The translations under genes were made by a program, and so were the position numbers. Under the pieces are notes generated by a model. It searched no databases. It saw only the letters and a list, made by a program, of their open reading frames with translations, and was not told the origin of the DNA. A stretch of DNA of 64,000 bases from Rhodopirellula sp. P2 (GTDB taxonomy: Bacteria > Planctomycetota > Planctomycetia > Pirellulales > Pirellulaceae), in assembly GCF_028768465.1 (NCBI RefSeq), contig NZ_CP118225.1, positions 1-64,000 on the forward strand, given 5' to 3'. Positions 34,721-43,324 of this stretch are shown here, one piece after another; positions within the stretch are counted from its first letter, which is position 1, and each line of letters begins with the position of its first letter.

Positions 34721-37591
34721 TTATTTACTCATGATTTCGTCGAGGTTCAACAAAGCAGACGCAACCGCTTCGTAGGCGTCTTGCTCTTGTTCGGACTGTT
34801 GCTTGGCTTGCTCATACAGAGTCACCAAGATCTTCTGTTCAGAGGACGTTGGTGACCGAGAAGTCACCAACTGAAACCCCTTCGTCAAACGCTCTTCCAG
34901 CGGCCCATCCATGGCTTCGACTTTCTTTGCCAGTGCCTGCATGCATTCCACAAACGTGACGTCGTTGAGTGTCGTCAAGGCTTGCAGAGGCGTGTTGGAT
35001 CGAAGCCGCCGCGGCGTGCAGAACTCGCGTGAAGGGGCGTCGAACGCGGCGAACATCGGATAAGGAATGCTGCGTTTGGTGTAGGTGTAAATCGAACGAC
35101 GGTAGCGATCCGGGTTGCCAACATCGGGCGTGTTCCATTTGTCGCCGCCTTGAAAGGGCTTCCAAACGCCGTCGGGAATCGGAGGATGCACAGGAGCCCC
35201 ATGCACTTCCGGCGAAAGCAATCCGGACACAAACAAGGCTTGATCGCGAACCATTTCGGCGGGCATGCGGAAACGGGGCCCACGAGCCAACCATCGGTTT
35301 TGCGGATCGACCAAGTCCGAATTGGGATCCATGACAGCGTCTTGTCGGTAGGTGCTCGACAAAACGATGGATCGGATCAGCTGCTTCCAGCTCCAGTCGT
35401 ATTCATTCTGGAATTTGAGAGCCAAGTGATCCAGCAACTCAGGATGCGTCGGCCGTTCGCCGCTGGAACCAAAGTCTTCCTCGGTTGGCACCAAGCCCAT
35501 CCCGAACAGACGAGCCCAGACACGGTTCACGGTCACACGTGCCGTCAGCGGGTTGCTGGGATCCACCAACCACTTCGCCAGATCCATTCGGTTGAACGGA
35601 CCTTCACCAGCGATGGGCGGCATCGAATTCGGAACGTTCGGTTGGACCTGTTGATCCTTGGTCAGAAACAAACCGCGAATGAACACGTGGCTGGGGCGAG
35701 CCAAATGCTCGGGTCGTTCCATCATGATCGGGATGCGGACCGAAGCGATCTTTCGTCGTTCGCCAGAGATCCGTGACAGTTCGGCTCGCTCATCTGACAA
35801 GTCTTTGTCGGTCCACGCAAGCAATGCTTTTTCGTCCGAACAAACATCAACGCTGCCGCGACGGACGACCAAGGGGAACGCTCCCAAGGCTTGTTGTCGA
35901 CAACTCATGTCGAGTTTGAGCTTTGCACCCTCGGGGACTTCAACTGGTTCCTTCAACAAGAACACGGCCACACGTGGATGATGGATTCGCGTGAAGGCTG
36001 CGAATCCGTCGCTGTTCTTCGGATCCATGCTGGATCGAGCATGCTTCAGTGGCTCGGGTTCATCCGCGACGACATGCGAGAACTCGATTTGAGTCGGTTC
36101 GTCTTCGCCACTGACCAAGACCGCATTCAAATGCGACAGGACAAATCCCCATTCGGAATCCGCCAGTGCGGTTTCGGGATTGCGAGGCAGCAGCGTCAAA
36201 CGGATGGCGGTGAGCTTGTCGGCCGACGCAGGCATCTCACATTCGAGCGAGATCGTGGTGCCGTTGGACAGCGTGTCGATCGTGTAGAACTCCGTCCGTC
36301 CGTTGCGTTCTTCGACATCGACTTTGGTTTGCTTGGTGGCCGAGGCGGTCATGGAGTCGATCGGCTTCCAGTCCAACTCGTTCTCGCTGACCGCTTCGAA
36401 TTCTTGATGCCAGATCGACTGTTTGAGCGAACGAATTCGGCGATCCAGTTCCGACGCACGCTCTTCGTCTTCATTGGCCAGCGGCACCGACAACAACGGT
36501 TCCTCACCACTCAGGTCACAATCGACCGAGTTGTTGAAGAACGCCATGAACTCGTAAAACTCTTCGTGTTCGATCGGGTCGTAGGGGTGGCTGTGACACT
36601 GAACGCAGCCGAACGTGATGCCTTGCCAGGTTTGCCAAACGGTGCTGACGCGGTCCATCACCGCGTTGATTCGAAACTCTTCATCGTCGGTGCCGCCTTC
36701 TTCATTCGTCTGAGTCAAACGACTGGCGGTGGTTGCCAAGCGATCGCTGATCGAGGGATCGGGCAGCAGGTCACCGGCGATTTGTTTGATCGTGAATTCA
36801 TCAAACGGCATGTCGTTGTTGAGCGCGTCGATCACCCAGTCGCGATACTTCCACGCGTTGCGACGACCGTCCAATCCCAAGCCGCGGCTATCGGCATAGC
36901 GAATTTGATCCAGCCACACCGAGGCCCAGCGTTCGCCATAGCCGGATGATTGCAACAGCTCATCAACCTTCTCTGAGTAGGCCGCGTCACCACGTTCATT
37001 GGCGGCGGCTTGAAAGCGTTCGACTTCCTCCAGCGTCGGTGGCACACCGGTCAGGTCCAATGTGACTCGCCTAAGCCATTGGTGAGGTGGGGCATCCGCG
37101 GCGGGCTGAATGCCTTTCTCTTCGAGCGATTTGCGAACGAAGCGATCGATGGATTGACGGCAAGCGTCCGGGTTGGCAACGTCAGGAACGCTGGGGGCAA
37201 CCGGAGGCTCATAGCCCCAGGATTGTTTCCACTTGGCACCTTCTTCAATCCAAGTCTTCAGCAGGGCAATCTTCCCCTCGGTCAACGGCGCGCCATGCTC
37301 GGGAGGCGGCATGATCTCCGATTCGTCATCCGACAGAATCCGATCGATCATGTAGGAGCCATCGACGTCGCCCGGCTCGATCACCGCCAGCGCGCTGTCC
37401 CGCTGAATGAACGACAGATCGCCGGCTTGTTTGACACCGCCGTGACAGGCCACGCAGTGCTCGTTCAAGATCGGTTGAATGTCATCGGCAAAGTCGACGG
37501 CAAAGTCGACGGCAAACGCGGACGACCAAGTCCCGAAACCGGTTCCAAGCCAAGTGGCAGCAAAACAGAAGAGATAAAAACGTTGTGTCAT
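34721..37591 (-). CDS. PSCyt1-DUF1549-DUF1553 secreted cytochrome-like protein
   Basis: 956 residues with an N-terminal signal peptide. Planctomycete cytochrome domain PSCyt1 comes first (FADDIQPILNEHCVACHGG ... IMPPPEHGAPLTEGKIALLKTWIEEGAKW, about 34-130), with CVACH as haem-binding CxxCH. DUF1549/PSCyt2 follows (DRFVRKSLEEKGIQPA, RRVTLDLTGVPPTLEEV, YGERWASVWLDQIRYADS), with a second CxxCH, CVQCHSH. The C-terminus is DUF1553/PSD1 (NRVWARLFGMGLVPTEEDFG, NTPLQALTTLNDVTFVE). It is first in an operon with the DUF1501 gene, one base apart. A 12-bp tandem duplication in the signal region repeats VDFA. The exact redox role is unknown. Confidence 0.93.
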   Translation of the reverse strand: MTQRFYLFCFAATWLGTGFGTWSSAFAVDFAVDFADDIQPILNEHCVACHGGVKQAGDLSFIQRDSALAVIEPGDVDGSYMIDRILSDDESEIMPPPEHGAPLTEGKIALLKTWIEEGAKWKQSWGYEPPVAPSVPDVANPDACRQSIDRFVRKSLEEKGIQPAADAPPHQWLRRVTLDLTGVPPTLEEVERFQAAANERGDAAYSEKVDELLQSSGYGERWASVWLDQIRYADSRGLGLDGRRNAWKYRDWVIDALNNDMPFDEFTIKQIAGDLLPDPSISDRLATTASRLTQTNEEGGTDDEEFRINAVMDRVSTVWQTWQGITFGCVQCHSHPYDPIEHEEFYEFMAFFNNSVDCDLSGEEPLLSVPLANEDEERASELDRRIRSLKQSIWHQEFEAVSENELDWKPIDSMTASATKQTKVDVEERNGRTEFYTIDTLSNGTTISLECEMPASADKLTAIRLTLLPRNPETALADSEWGFVLSHLNAVLVSGEDEPTQIEFSHVVADEPEPLKHARSSMDPKNSDGFAAFTRIHHPRVAVFLLKEPVEVPEGAKLKLDMSCRQQALGAFPLVVRRGSVDVCSDEKALLAWTDKDLSDERAELSRISGERRKIASVRIPIMMERPEHLARPSHVFIRGLFLTKDQQVQPNVPNSMPPIAGEGPFNRMDLAKWLVDPSNPLTARVTVNRVWARLFGMGLVPTEEDFGSSGERPTHPELLDHLALKFQNEYDWSWKQLIRSIVLSSTYRQDAVMDPNSDLVDPQNRWLARGPRFRMPAEMVRDQALFVSGLLSPEVHGAPVHPPIPDGVWKPFQGGDKWNTPDVGNPDRYRRSIYTYTKRSIPYPMFAAFDAPSREFCTPRRLRSNTPLQALTTLNDVTFVECMQALAKKVEAMDGPLEERLTKGFQLVTSRSPTSSEQKILVTLYEQAKQQSEQEQDAYEAVASALLNLDEIMSK

Positions 37592-37929
37592 GAGCAGACA
37601 AACAAAGGAAAGGCAACTTCACTCGCAGGCAGCAACATTCCGCAGCAAGTCAACGCAGGCTTGGCCTGCGGCATTCTAAACCGCAGAGTCCTGGCTGATT
37701 TCTCCCAACGCACCATCCGCCAATGGCAACGTCGAGCGCCATAACAAAGAAAAAGGGAGCGGTCCCATCCACAATAAGCGGAACCATGCACCTCGGCAAA
37801 TGACAAATTGCCACCAGCAAACGGTGCCAAATCGGCGAATATCGAGAAACGCCCGGCATATCAGGCGATATGCCGGGCGTTGTCGTTGCCGTTAAAAACG
37901 CAAAATTGAGTGAGGACTAAGACCGAGAA
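37592..37929. other. Spacer between DUF1559 and PSCyt1 genes
   Basis: 338 bp without a gene. It holds an inverted repeat CGCAGG-CTTGG-CCTGCG near 37651-37668 and the strong hairpin listed separately at 37850-37879. No promoter for the PSCyt1 gene could be assigned with confidence. Confidence 0.6.
37850..37879 (-). terminator. Probable terminator of the DUF1559 gene
   Basis: A perfect 13-bp stem (CGCCCGGCATATC / GATATGCCGGGCG) with a 4-base loop, about 50 bp after the DUF1559 stop codon. On the minus strand it is followed by TTTCTCGATATT, a modest T-rich tail. Confidence 0.6.
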
Positions 37930-39219
37930 TCAAAATTCCTGATCGATCACCTCTCTTGCACCACGGGTTCCCAGTGCCCCCCACAATCCATAGGGGCTGG
38001 CTGACCCAGGCGGATTGCTGCTCTCTTGCGAGGCGTTTCGATGCCAAACCGTTTCCGCCCGGCTGTTTCCGGCTTCGATCGAATCGGTGATGAACTTCAC
38101 CGCCCCATCGGCCATCAACACGTGCACGCCGCCCTGGTGTCGACTGCTGGCAGTCGTGATGCCTTCCGTGCCATGGTTTCCGCCCAAGCAAACTTCACTG
38201 TTGGGCGGAAGGATGCACAGGAACTGAGAATAAAGCGGACGAAAATCAGCCCAGCGTCCACCGCGTGTCGTGGCACCACCCGAGGTCGTTGTGCCAGCCA
38301 GCCAAAACCCCGGACGGGCTGGATCGATCAGAGCATTGTCTTCGCAAGTCTTGGGATTTCCCATGATGCCGTTGCCCCACTGGCCACCGTGACCGCCGTT
38401 GTTTAGCGCGGCTGCCGAGCGGATGTCACGGTCGCCCAAGTCCGTGACGATTTCGCCACACATGATCGTGTTGGAAGTCCCATCAAGAATGTCTCGGAAA
38501 CGAGTGTTGCCTCGGGGAACAAACACGCCGCGTAAGTTCGCCCGGCACTGGCGGACCAAATAGGTTTCATCCTGGTATCGCCATCGGCCTTGCCCGCCAT
38601 GGAAATGCGAAGCACCAATCTGAGTTCGACTGGTCGCATCGCCAACGCAGGCAGCGTAGTTGCTTCGTCCAACCGTCGGCAGTCCCCGACCGGGATCACT
38701 GGGGCAACGATAAGTCGGCACATCGGTTCGCCAAGGCAAGTAGCGGACCGCGTAGGGTGCCGGCCCCATCGCGGGCCACGTTCGATTCGCTTCGTCGGTG
38801 AGTGGATTGGAGATGTGTTCCCACATCCCTTGCTGCTCAATGAACGGCAGGATGCCAACCGAGTAGCTCAACATGTGCCGACTGAATCCGACCGGCGGCG
38901 CAGGCGCGGTCCCGTGGTCATCCCCCAACGACCAAGAATCATTTGTTTCGTTGGTGGCCCCCGTGCCGTGCATCGGCAACTGGCTGAAGGCCGCGTGGTA
39001 ATTGTGAACGCCCAAGCCAATCTGCTTGAAGTTGTTGCCACAACTCATTCGCCGAGCCGCTTCGCGAGCGGCTTGGACTGCGGGCAGCAGCAACCCAACC
39101 AACACACCGATGATCGCGATCACGACCAACAACTCGACCAAAGTGAAACCGCCGCGTTGACGATTCCCGTGGCCACTCCACGGAGGTGGAAGCCGACTTC
39201 CGCTTCTTTGAATAGACAT
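37930..39219 (-). CDS. DUF1559 prepilin-like protein
   Basis: 429 residues from the ATG at 39219; a TTG at 39249 could add ten. A type IV prepilin-type leader is present: RGGFTLVELLVVIAIIGVLVGLLLPAVQAARE, with cleavage by prepilin peptidase expected between G and F, leaving a hydrophobic helix. The body is DUF1559, common in dozens of copies per planctomycete genome: RRMSCGNNFKQIGLGVHNYHAAF, the middle YRCPSDP, the DGTSNTIMCGE motif and a C-terminal HQGGVHVLMADGAVKFI (the H-x9-DG block). It probably forms pseudopilin-like surface or periplasmic structures. A small lipoprotein gene lies upstream on the same strand. Confidence 0.92.
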   Translation of the reverse strand: MSIQRSGSRLPPPWSGHGNRQRGGFTLVELLVVIAIIGVLVGLLLPAVQAAREAARRMSCGNNFKQIGLGVHNYHAAFSQLPMHGTGATNETNDSWSLGDDHGTAPAPPVGFSRHMLSYSVGILPFIEQQGMWEHISNPLTDEANRTWPAMGPAPYAVRYLPWRTDVPTYRCPSDPGRGLPTVGRSNYAACVGDATSRTQIGASHFHGGQGRWRYQDETYLVRQCRANLRGVFVPRGNTRFRDILDGTSNTIMCGEIVTDLGDRDIRSAAALNNGGHGGQWGNGIMGNPKTCEDNALIDPARPGFWLAGTTTSGGATTRGGRWADFRPLYSQFLCILPPNSEVCLGGNHGTEGITTASSRHQGGVHVLMADGAVKFITDSIEAGNSRAETVWHRNASQESSNPPGSASPYGLWGALGTRGAREVIDQEF

Positions 39220-39344
39220 TTCACCGAACTCGTAAAAAAGAGAAAACAATGAACGCTGGCGGCAATGAAGGCGGACAGCGTGAGATCCCGGTGAGGATTC
39301 GCAGGGTGGAACGGACCCCTGGCAGCGGCTTCAGACCGCCTGGA

Positions 39345-39527
39345 TCAAGGAGCCAGTTTCTCGGCCTCCTCGGCGGCTTCCGCTTCTGCTCCCGCCATTG
39401 CCTCGTCGTAGGCCGCGAACGCGTCTTCATCTTCACTGATCACCGTGGGCTTCGCTTCACAGCCAACCCACATGCCAACCAGCAACAACGCCAACCAAGA
39501 CCTGCCGAACAACGAAGCGACTTTCAT
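39345..39527 (-). CDS. Small secreted lipoprotein-like protein
   Basis: 60 residues from the ATG at 39527, with AGGG 5 nt upstream. The N-terminus MKVASLFGRSWLALLLVGMWVGCEA is a short signal with a Cys after VG, a non-standard but plausible lipobox. The remainder is acidic and alanine/glutamate-rich (EDEDAFAAYDEAMAGAEAEAAEEAEKLAP). Small lipoproteins next to DUF1559 genes are frequent in planctomycetes. The stop lies 125 bp before the DUF1559 ATG, so the two are probably co-transcribed. Confidence 0.65.
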   Translation of the reverse strand: MKVASLFGRSWLALLLVGMWVGCEAKPTVISEDEDAFAAYDEAMAGAEAEAAEEAEKLAP

Positions 39528-39539
39528 CGTCCCTACCAA

Positions 39540-40490
39540 TCACAACCGAGAGAACGGAGACGCAGACGCACAAAGGGGCGACAAGCCTCTTTGCGCACCA
39601 ACAACGCGCCTGAGAACAACATCACAGCTGATAGTGGGGGATCCCCGCGGCGAAGTCAAACTCGATCGGAGCGACCTGTTCACGTCATCAAAAGTGGCGC
39701 AGCATTCGCTTGGGGTCCACCAAACCCCGCAGGTCAACAGATGACTCGTTTTCTTACCCGCGAAGGCGTCAAGATAGGTAGCGATCAAAGACTTCACGGG
39801 CATGAGCTTCGCTCTAAGAAAATCGCCCGAAAAATATTCTTTCAAGGACTTTTGGGCGAAGCCTTTGAAATCGACGCGTGAACCAGGAGGCTCCCCAGCG
39901 TTTTCGGCCCCGTCGCTGCAAGGGACATCGATTTCTTACGTAGGCCGGATCAAGCCGTTTCGGCGCCGCTCCGGCAGATGAACGGACCAGTCCGGGCAGG
40001 TCATTGCCGGATGCGCGTCGCAAAACCTCCTTCATCCGGCCTCCGTCGGCATGAGGCTGGGCGTTGCCCTGGGCTGGCAGAGGGCTGCCCCGTTGGGGCG
40101 AAGTCGCAGAATAAACTTGGCATCCGCAATCAGAGCGTCAATCGTGACGGTTTGTTGACTCAGTTCTCAACGACGTTTCAGCGCATGCAGGATGGGCACC
40201 CTTGCTCGTCAGAGTCGGTCAAGACCACCCATCACAACCCGACGAGCGAGGGACGCCCCCAACTCCCACGACGGCCCCCTCCGGGGCGACCGTTTGTTTT
40301 CCGGCACCGGTCTCTCGGGGCTTCCGCCCCGAGCTAAGCACGACGGCCCCATCCGGGGCGAAACCCAGACGCCAGCCACCATTTATTTTCGAACATCCCG
40401 TTTGGGGCGAAGTCGTGGAATAAAACCTGCGTAGTCCAAAGCGGCGTCAAGAAAGCCGCACGGCCTACCAAGGCGGGCAGTCAGCGCATG
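39540..40490. other. Repeat-rich non-coding region
   Basis: About 0.95 kb without a supported gene. It contains a REPIN-like pair (39940-40044), the hairpin CTCGGGGC-TTCC-GCCCCGAG (40314-40333), two copies of CGACGGCCCC-x-TCCGGGGCGA (near 40269 and 40340), and two copies of CCCGTTGGGGCGAAGTCG-like sequence (near 40090 and 40400). These look like decayed members of several short interspersed palindrome families. Confidence 0.6.
39940..40044. repeat. REPIN-like element of another family
   Basis: The left end is GTAG-GCCGGATC; the right end ATCCGGC-CTCC is its inverse with one change. Inside are two hairpins: GCCGGA/TCCGGC (39944-39975) and GCCGGATG/CATCCGGC (40006-40040). The GTAG end and paired hairpins match REPIN architecture, but the sequence differs from the main family. 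Confidence 0.5.
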
Positions 40491-40531
40491 AAAAAACGCC
40501 AAGGCAACCAGCATGGCTGGTTGCGTTGGCG
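40491..40531 (-). terminator. Intrinsic terminator of the NRDE gene
   Basis: On the minus strand: a 16-bp stem, CGCCAACGCAACCAGC / GCTGGTTGCCTTGGCG with one mismatch, a 3-base loop, then TTTTTT (40491-40496). It lies about 45 bp after the stop codon of the NRDE-family gene. Confidence 0.85.
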
Positions 40532-40573
40532 TGATGAGTTTTCAGTGCCGCCAAAGACGGCGACAATCAAAGA

Positions 40574-41353
40574 TCAGGAGCCGACTTTGGCCTTGGTGCG
40601 AGCTTCCCGCAGACCACGACTGAGGATGTCTCGCAACATGGGCGAGTAATCCTCGTACTTGCTCTCGTCTGGTGCACCGCTGCTGAACTGATAGATCGCA
40701 TCGCGTGGCTTCACCCCCAAGGCGATCAGCGTGCTGCTGACCGTGGCGTAGTCGCCATTGCGAATGACCATGCTGGGGCGACCTTGCCCAACCGGTGAAC
40801 GAGCGAAGACCTTGCTGGCCACCGCCAGGAACTTCACGGGTGAGTCCAACGTCTGAAGGGTCAGAAGGCGGCGAGCCAATTGCACGCGACCGTCGTCCGG
40901 ATCGTTCAAGTTGCGAGCCCCGATGATGTTCAGGCCCTCCTGCAACTCAACGACTTCCTGACGCTCGTCGGCGTGAATCGCAAAACCAGCCTTGGCATCC
41001 GCCAAGATGATGTTGCAACCCTCGTAGCGATTCTTAGCGAATTCAGCGTGGGCTTTTTCCAGTGCACGACGAGACGACGTGCAACGCAATAAGTCCATCG
41101 CCAATTGGCCACGAGACCGTTGACCGAACAAGGGCGTCGCGGTGGCGCGGTTGGTTAAACCAACAAACAACCCGTTTTGATTAACCCCCAACCAAGTTCC
41201 ACCGGCCTTTTGGTCGATCCCACACAAAACGCGTGGTTTACCGGATTGGATGGACGGCGTTTGGCTCGGGCGGTCCACATACTCCTCGCGGTTGGCCGCA
41301 ACGAGGATGGGACTTTCGGGAACCAAACGGTACTGAACAGCAAGCAAGCACAT
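40574..41353 (-). CDS. NRDE-family (TANGO2-like) protein
   Basis: 259 residues from the ATG at 41353 (MCLLAVQYRLVPESPILVAANREEY); an upstream start at 41368 would add five residues. I prefer the shorter form because family members begin MC, and the Cys2 position resembles the nucleophile of Ntn-type hydrolases. The motif NREE is the family's N-R-D-E signature with Asp replaced by Glu. Further family features are GGTWLGVNQNGLFVGLTNR and the RSRGQLAMDLL segment. In eukaryotes TANGO2 is linked to haem transport and Golgi organisation; the bacterial function is unsettled. It lacks a signal peptide. A strong terminator follows. Confidence 0.85.
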   Translation of the reverse strand: MCLLAVQYRLVPESPILVAANREEYVDRPSQTPSIQSGKPRVLCGIDQKAGGTWLGVNQNGLFVGLTNRATATPLFGQRSRGQLAMDLLRCTSSRRALEKAHAEFAKNRYEGCNIILADAKAGFAIHADERQEVVELQEGLNIIGARNLNDPDDGRVQLARRLLTLQTLDSPVKFLAVASKVFARSPVGQGRPSMVIRNGDYATVSSTLIALGVKPRDAIYQFSSGAPDESKYEDYSPMLRDILSRGLREARTKAKVGS

Positions 41354-41596
41354 CTGGGAGACATCCAACTTTCAAAGATCGGTGATTTCCAGTCTCACGC
41401 ACGTGATCTCTCGCCAATTGATCGGGGACCCCCCGGCGAGCCTGGTGCGATACACGTGGGAACAATGTAGCCACGCGAAATCCGCCACCACACCCCCGCC
41501 TGGGTGGTTTCGTAGATATTTCTCAGATCTGGCGCGGAAGACAACCGGTCAGGGAAGATCGACCCAAACCGGTGCTCTTTGCCGTTTAGGCAGCCT

Positions 41597-41630
41597 ATTT
41601 CGGGCCCGGGCGAACCAGCGAGCCCGAAAT
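41597..41630 (-). terminator. Possible terminator after the epimerase gene
   Basis: A 9-bp stem ATTTCGGGC / GCCCGAAAT with a 16-base loop, 15 bp after the epimerase stop codon. No clear T-run follows, so it may instead be an mRNA end-stabilising hairpin. Confidence 0.35.
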
Positions 41631-41644
41631 CAGTGGGTCCAAGC

Positions 41645-42493
41645 TCAGGCTTTTCGGGCTGCGATTTCAGCCTTCATGAATTCCAGACCCTCTTTCGCGA
41701 GCGTCAATTCGTCGGTGAACATCTTCCGCCAGATCTTCGTGGCGGCGGCGATTTCCGGCAGAGCCAGCCCGAACGCTTCGATGGTCAGGTAGCCGTCGTA
41801 GCCCGATTTCACGATCGCATCGAAGTTCTCTTTCCAGTTCACGCCGCCCTTGCCAGGTGTGCTGCGATCATTTTCGCTGATGTGAATGTGGAACAACTTG
41901 TCGCCGCCGGCCAAGACCGCTTCGGTGACCGATTTCTCTTCGATGTTGCTGTGGAACGTGTCGTACATGATCCCGCAGGACGGATGATCGACTTCGCGAG
42001 CGAAACGGGCTGAGTCGCCATGGCAGTTCAGCAGGTAGCACTCAAAGCGGTTGAGGGCTTCAACACCCAATTTCACGCCCACGGTCTCGGCGTATTCCGC
42101 GGTGGCTCGCATCGATTCGACGCCCCACTTCCACTCGTCGTCGGTGGGCCCAGCGCCGCTGAACAACCCGATCGCCGAGTGATACGGACCGACCAAGATT
42201 TCGACTCCGGCGGCTGCACAGCAATCCAACGTCTTTTTGTTGAGCTCAACGCCTTTGGCGCGGACCGCGGCATCGGGCGAGATCGGGTTGTCTTCTTCGC
42301 CGCGAATCGTCACGGCAGTGCGTCCCAGTCCGAGCTCATCCAGACGTTTGCCAATCTTGGCGTAGTCCAGATCGAGGTTGAACATTGGCAATTCAACGCT
42401 GTCGTATCCGAGTCCTTTGAGCTGCTCGCAAACCGGCAACATTTCCTCGGTGACTTCGCCGGACCACAACAGCAGGTTCATGCCGTACTTCAT
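41645..42493 (-). CDS. Sugar phosphate isomerase/epimerase, ketose 3-epimerase family
   Basis: 282-residue TIM-barrel protein without a signal peptide. Four metal ligands line up with the D-tagatose/D-psicose 3-epimerase family: E145 (GVEALNRFECY), D178 (GIMYDTFHSNIEE), H204 (FHIHISENDRSTPG) and E239 (LTIEAFG). The spacings 33, 26 and 35 are the same as in Pseudomonas cichorii D-tagatose 3-epimerase (E152, D185, H211, E246, from memory). The expected reaction is C3 epimerisation of a free ketose with a divalent metal; the true substrate may differ, since planctomycetes hold many such paralogues. The next gene upstream starts a separate reading unit 36 bp away, on the same strand. Confidence 0.88.
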   Translation of the reverse strand: MKYGMNLLLWSGEVTEEMLPVCEQLKGLGYDSVELPMFNLDLDYAKIGKRLDELGLGRTAVTIRGEEDNPISPDAAVRAKGVELNKKTLDCCAAAGVEILVGPYHSAIGLFSGAGPTDDEWKWGVESMRATAEYAETVGVKLGVEALNRFECYLLNCHGDSARFAREVDHPSCGIMYDTFHSNIEEKSVTEAVLAGGDKLFHIHISENDRSTPGKGGVNWKENFDAIVKSGYDGYLTIEAFGLALPEIAAATKIWRKMFTDELTLAKEGLEFMKAEIAARKA

Positions 42494-42529
42494 GATGTTC
42501 TTCTCTACAGAGTTCTCGAAAGGGGAATT

Positions 42530-43246
42530 TCAACGCAGTTTTGTGTCACCAGGATTGGCTGGGGAAGCCAGCGTCAGCTCAGGATAAGCCATCGGGCGAC
42601 CTCCAGGGGCGAGCAGACGTGCGTGATGAAGTCGCACCTCTCGGCGGGCTTTGGGCAGCCAATCGCGGACGGCATCCGGCAACGCCACCAACCCAACTCG
42701 GGCCATGACTTGGTTCAACCGCATCAGCAGTGTGTCGTCGTTCAAGTAATCGTACAAGAACCGGGTGGAAGCGAACCGCTGCAGCGTGGAGGGGATTTTG
42801 TCGGTCGATTTGCCCGTGATTTTCTGAACCGCGAGCGACATTTCGTCCAGGGGGACTTCCTCAAACAACGCGTAGTACCGCTCGCCAATCTCCGGTCGGT
42901 CCTCGATCAGATTTGAATCCAACAGCATCTCGATCAGAATGTGACCGACGAAACTGGGGCGAAACCCAGCGTCACCTGGCAACAGGTCTCGCAACTGCAC
43001 GGCGAACTCCAGGTTCATCCGGGCGAACGTTTCGCCTCCGTGAAACCAGTGGTCGTCATCGATGTGTGCCAGCACCCCGCGAGCGACTTGTTGAAGCACC
43101 GGATCGGCGTCGTCGACAAACGGCGCCGCCAATCGTCCGCGGGCTCGAATCTTGCGATCGATCACCGACAAAAAATCGGGGATGCCCGTCGAAACCGCCA
43201 TCACAGGATGTTCCAAGTAGGGGATGGCGTGACACAGAAAATTCAT
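42530..43246 (-). CDS. AcpH-like (ACP phosphodiesterase-like) protein
   Basis: 238 residues from the ATG at 43246 (MNFLCHAIPYLEHPVMAVSTGIPDFLS). The opening MNFL-x-HA, the early G-x-PDF, the VLAHIDDDHWFHG block and FVGHILIEMLLD recall acyl-carrier-protein phosphodiesterase AcpH, an HD-type hydrolase that removes 4'-phosphopantetheine. Overall similarity is weak, so the enzymatic role is a suggestion. An in-frame TTG start at 43270 would add eight residues. It is probably in a transcription unit with the downstream epimerase gene (36-bp gap). Confidence 0.5.
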   Translation of the reverse strand: MNFLCHAIPYLEHPVMAVSTGIPDFLSVIDRKIRARGRLAAPFVDDADPVLQQVARGVLAHIDDDHWFHGGETFARMNLEFAVQLRDLLPGDAGFRPSFVGHILIEMLLDSNLIEDRPEIGERYYALFEEVPLDEMSLAVQKITGKSTDKIPSTLQRFASTRFLYDYLNDDTLLMRLNQVMARVGLVALPDAVRDWLPKARREVRLHHARLLAPGGRPMAYPELTLASPANPGDTKLR

Positions 43247-43324
43247 GGGCAGATCTTCATCGATCGGCAAGAGAAGGCGAACGGAGTCTCGAACGAATGA
43301 CGTTCCGATGTGAGTTGGGAACGG

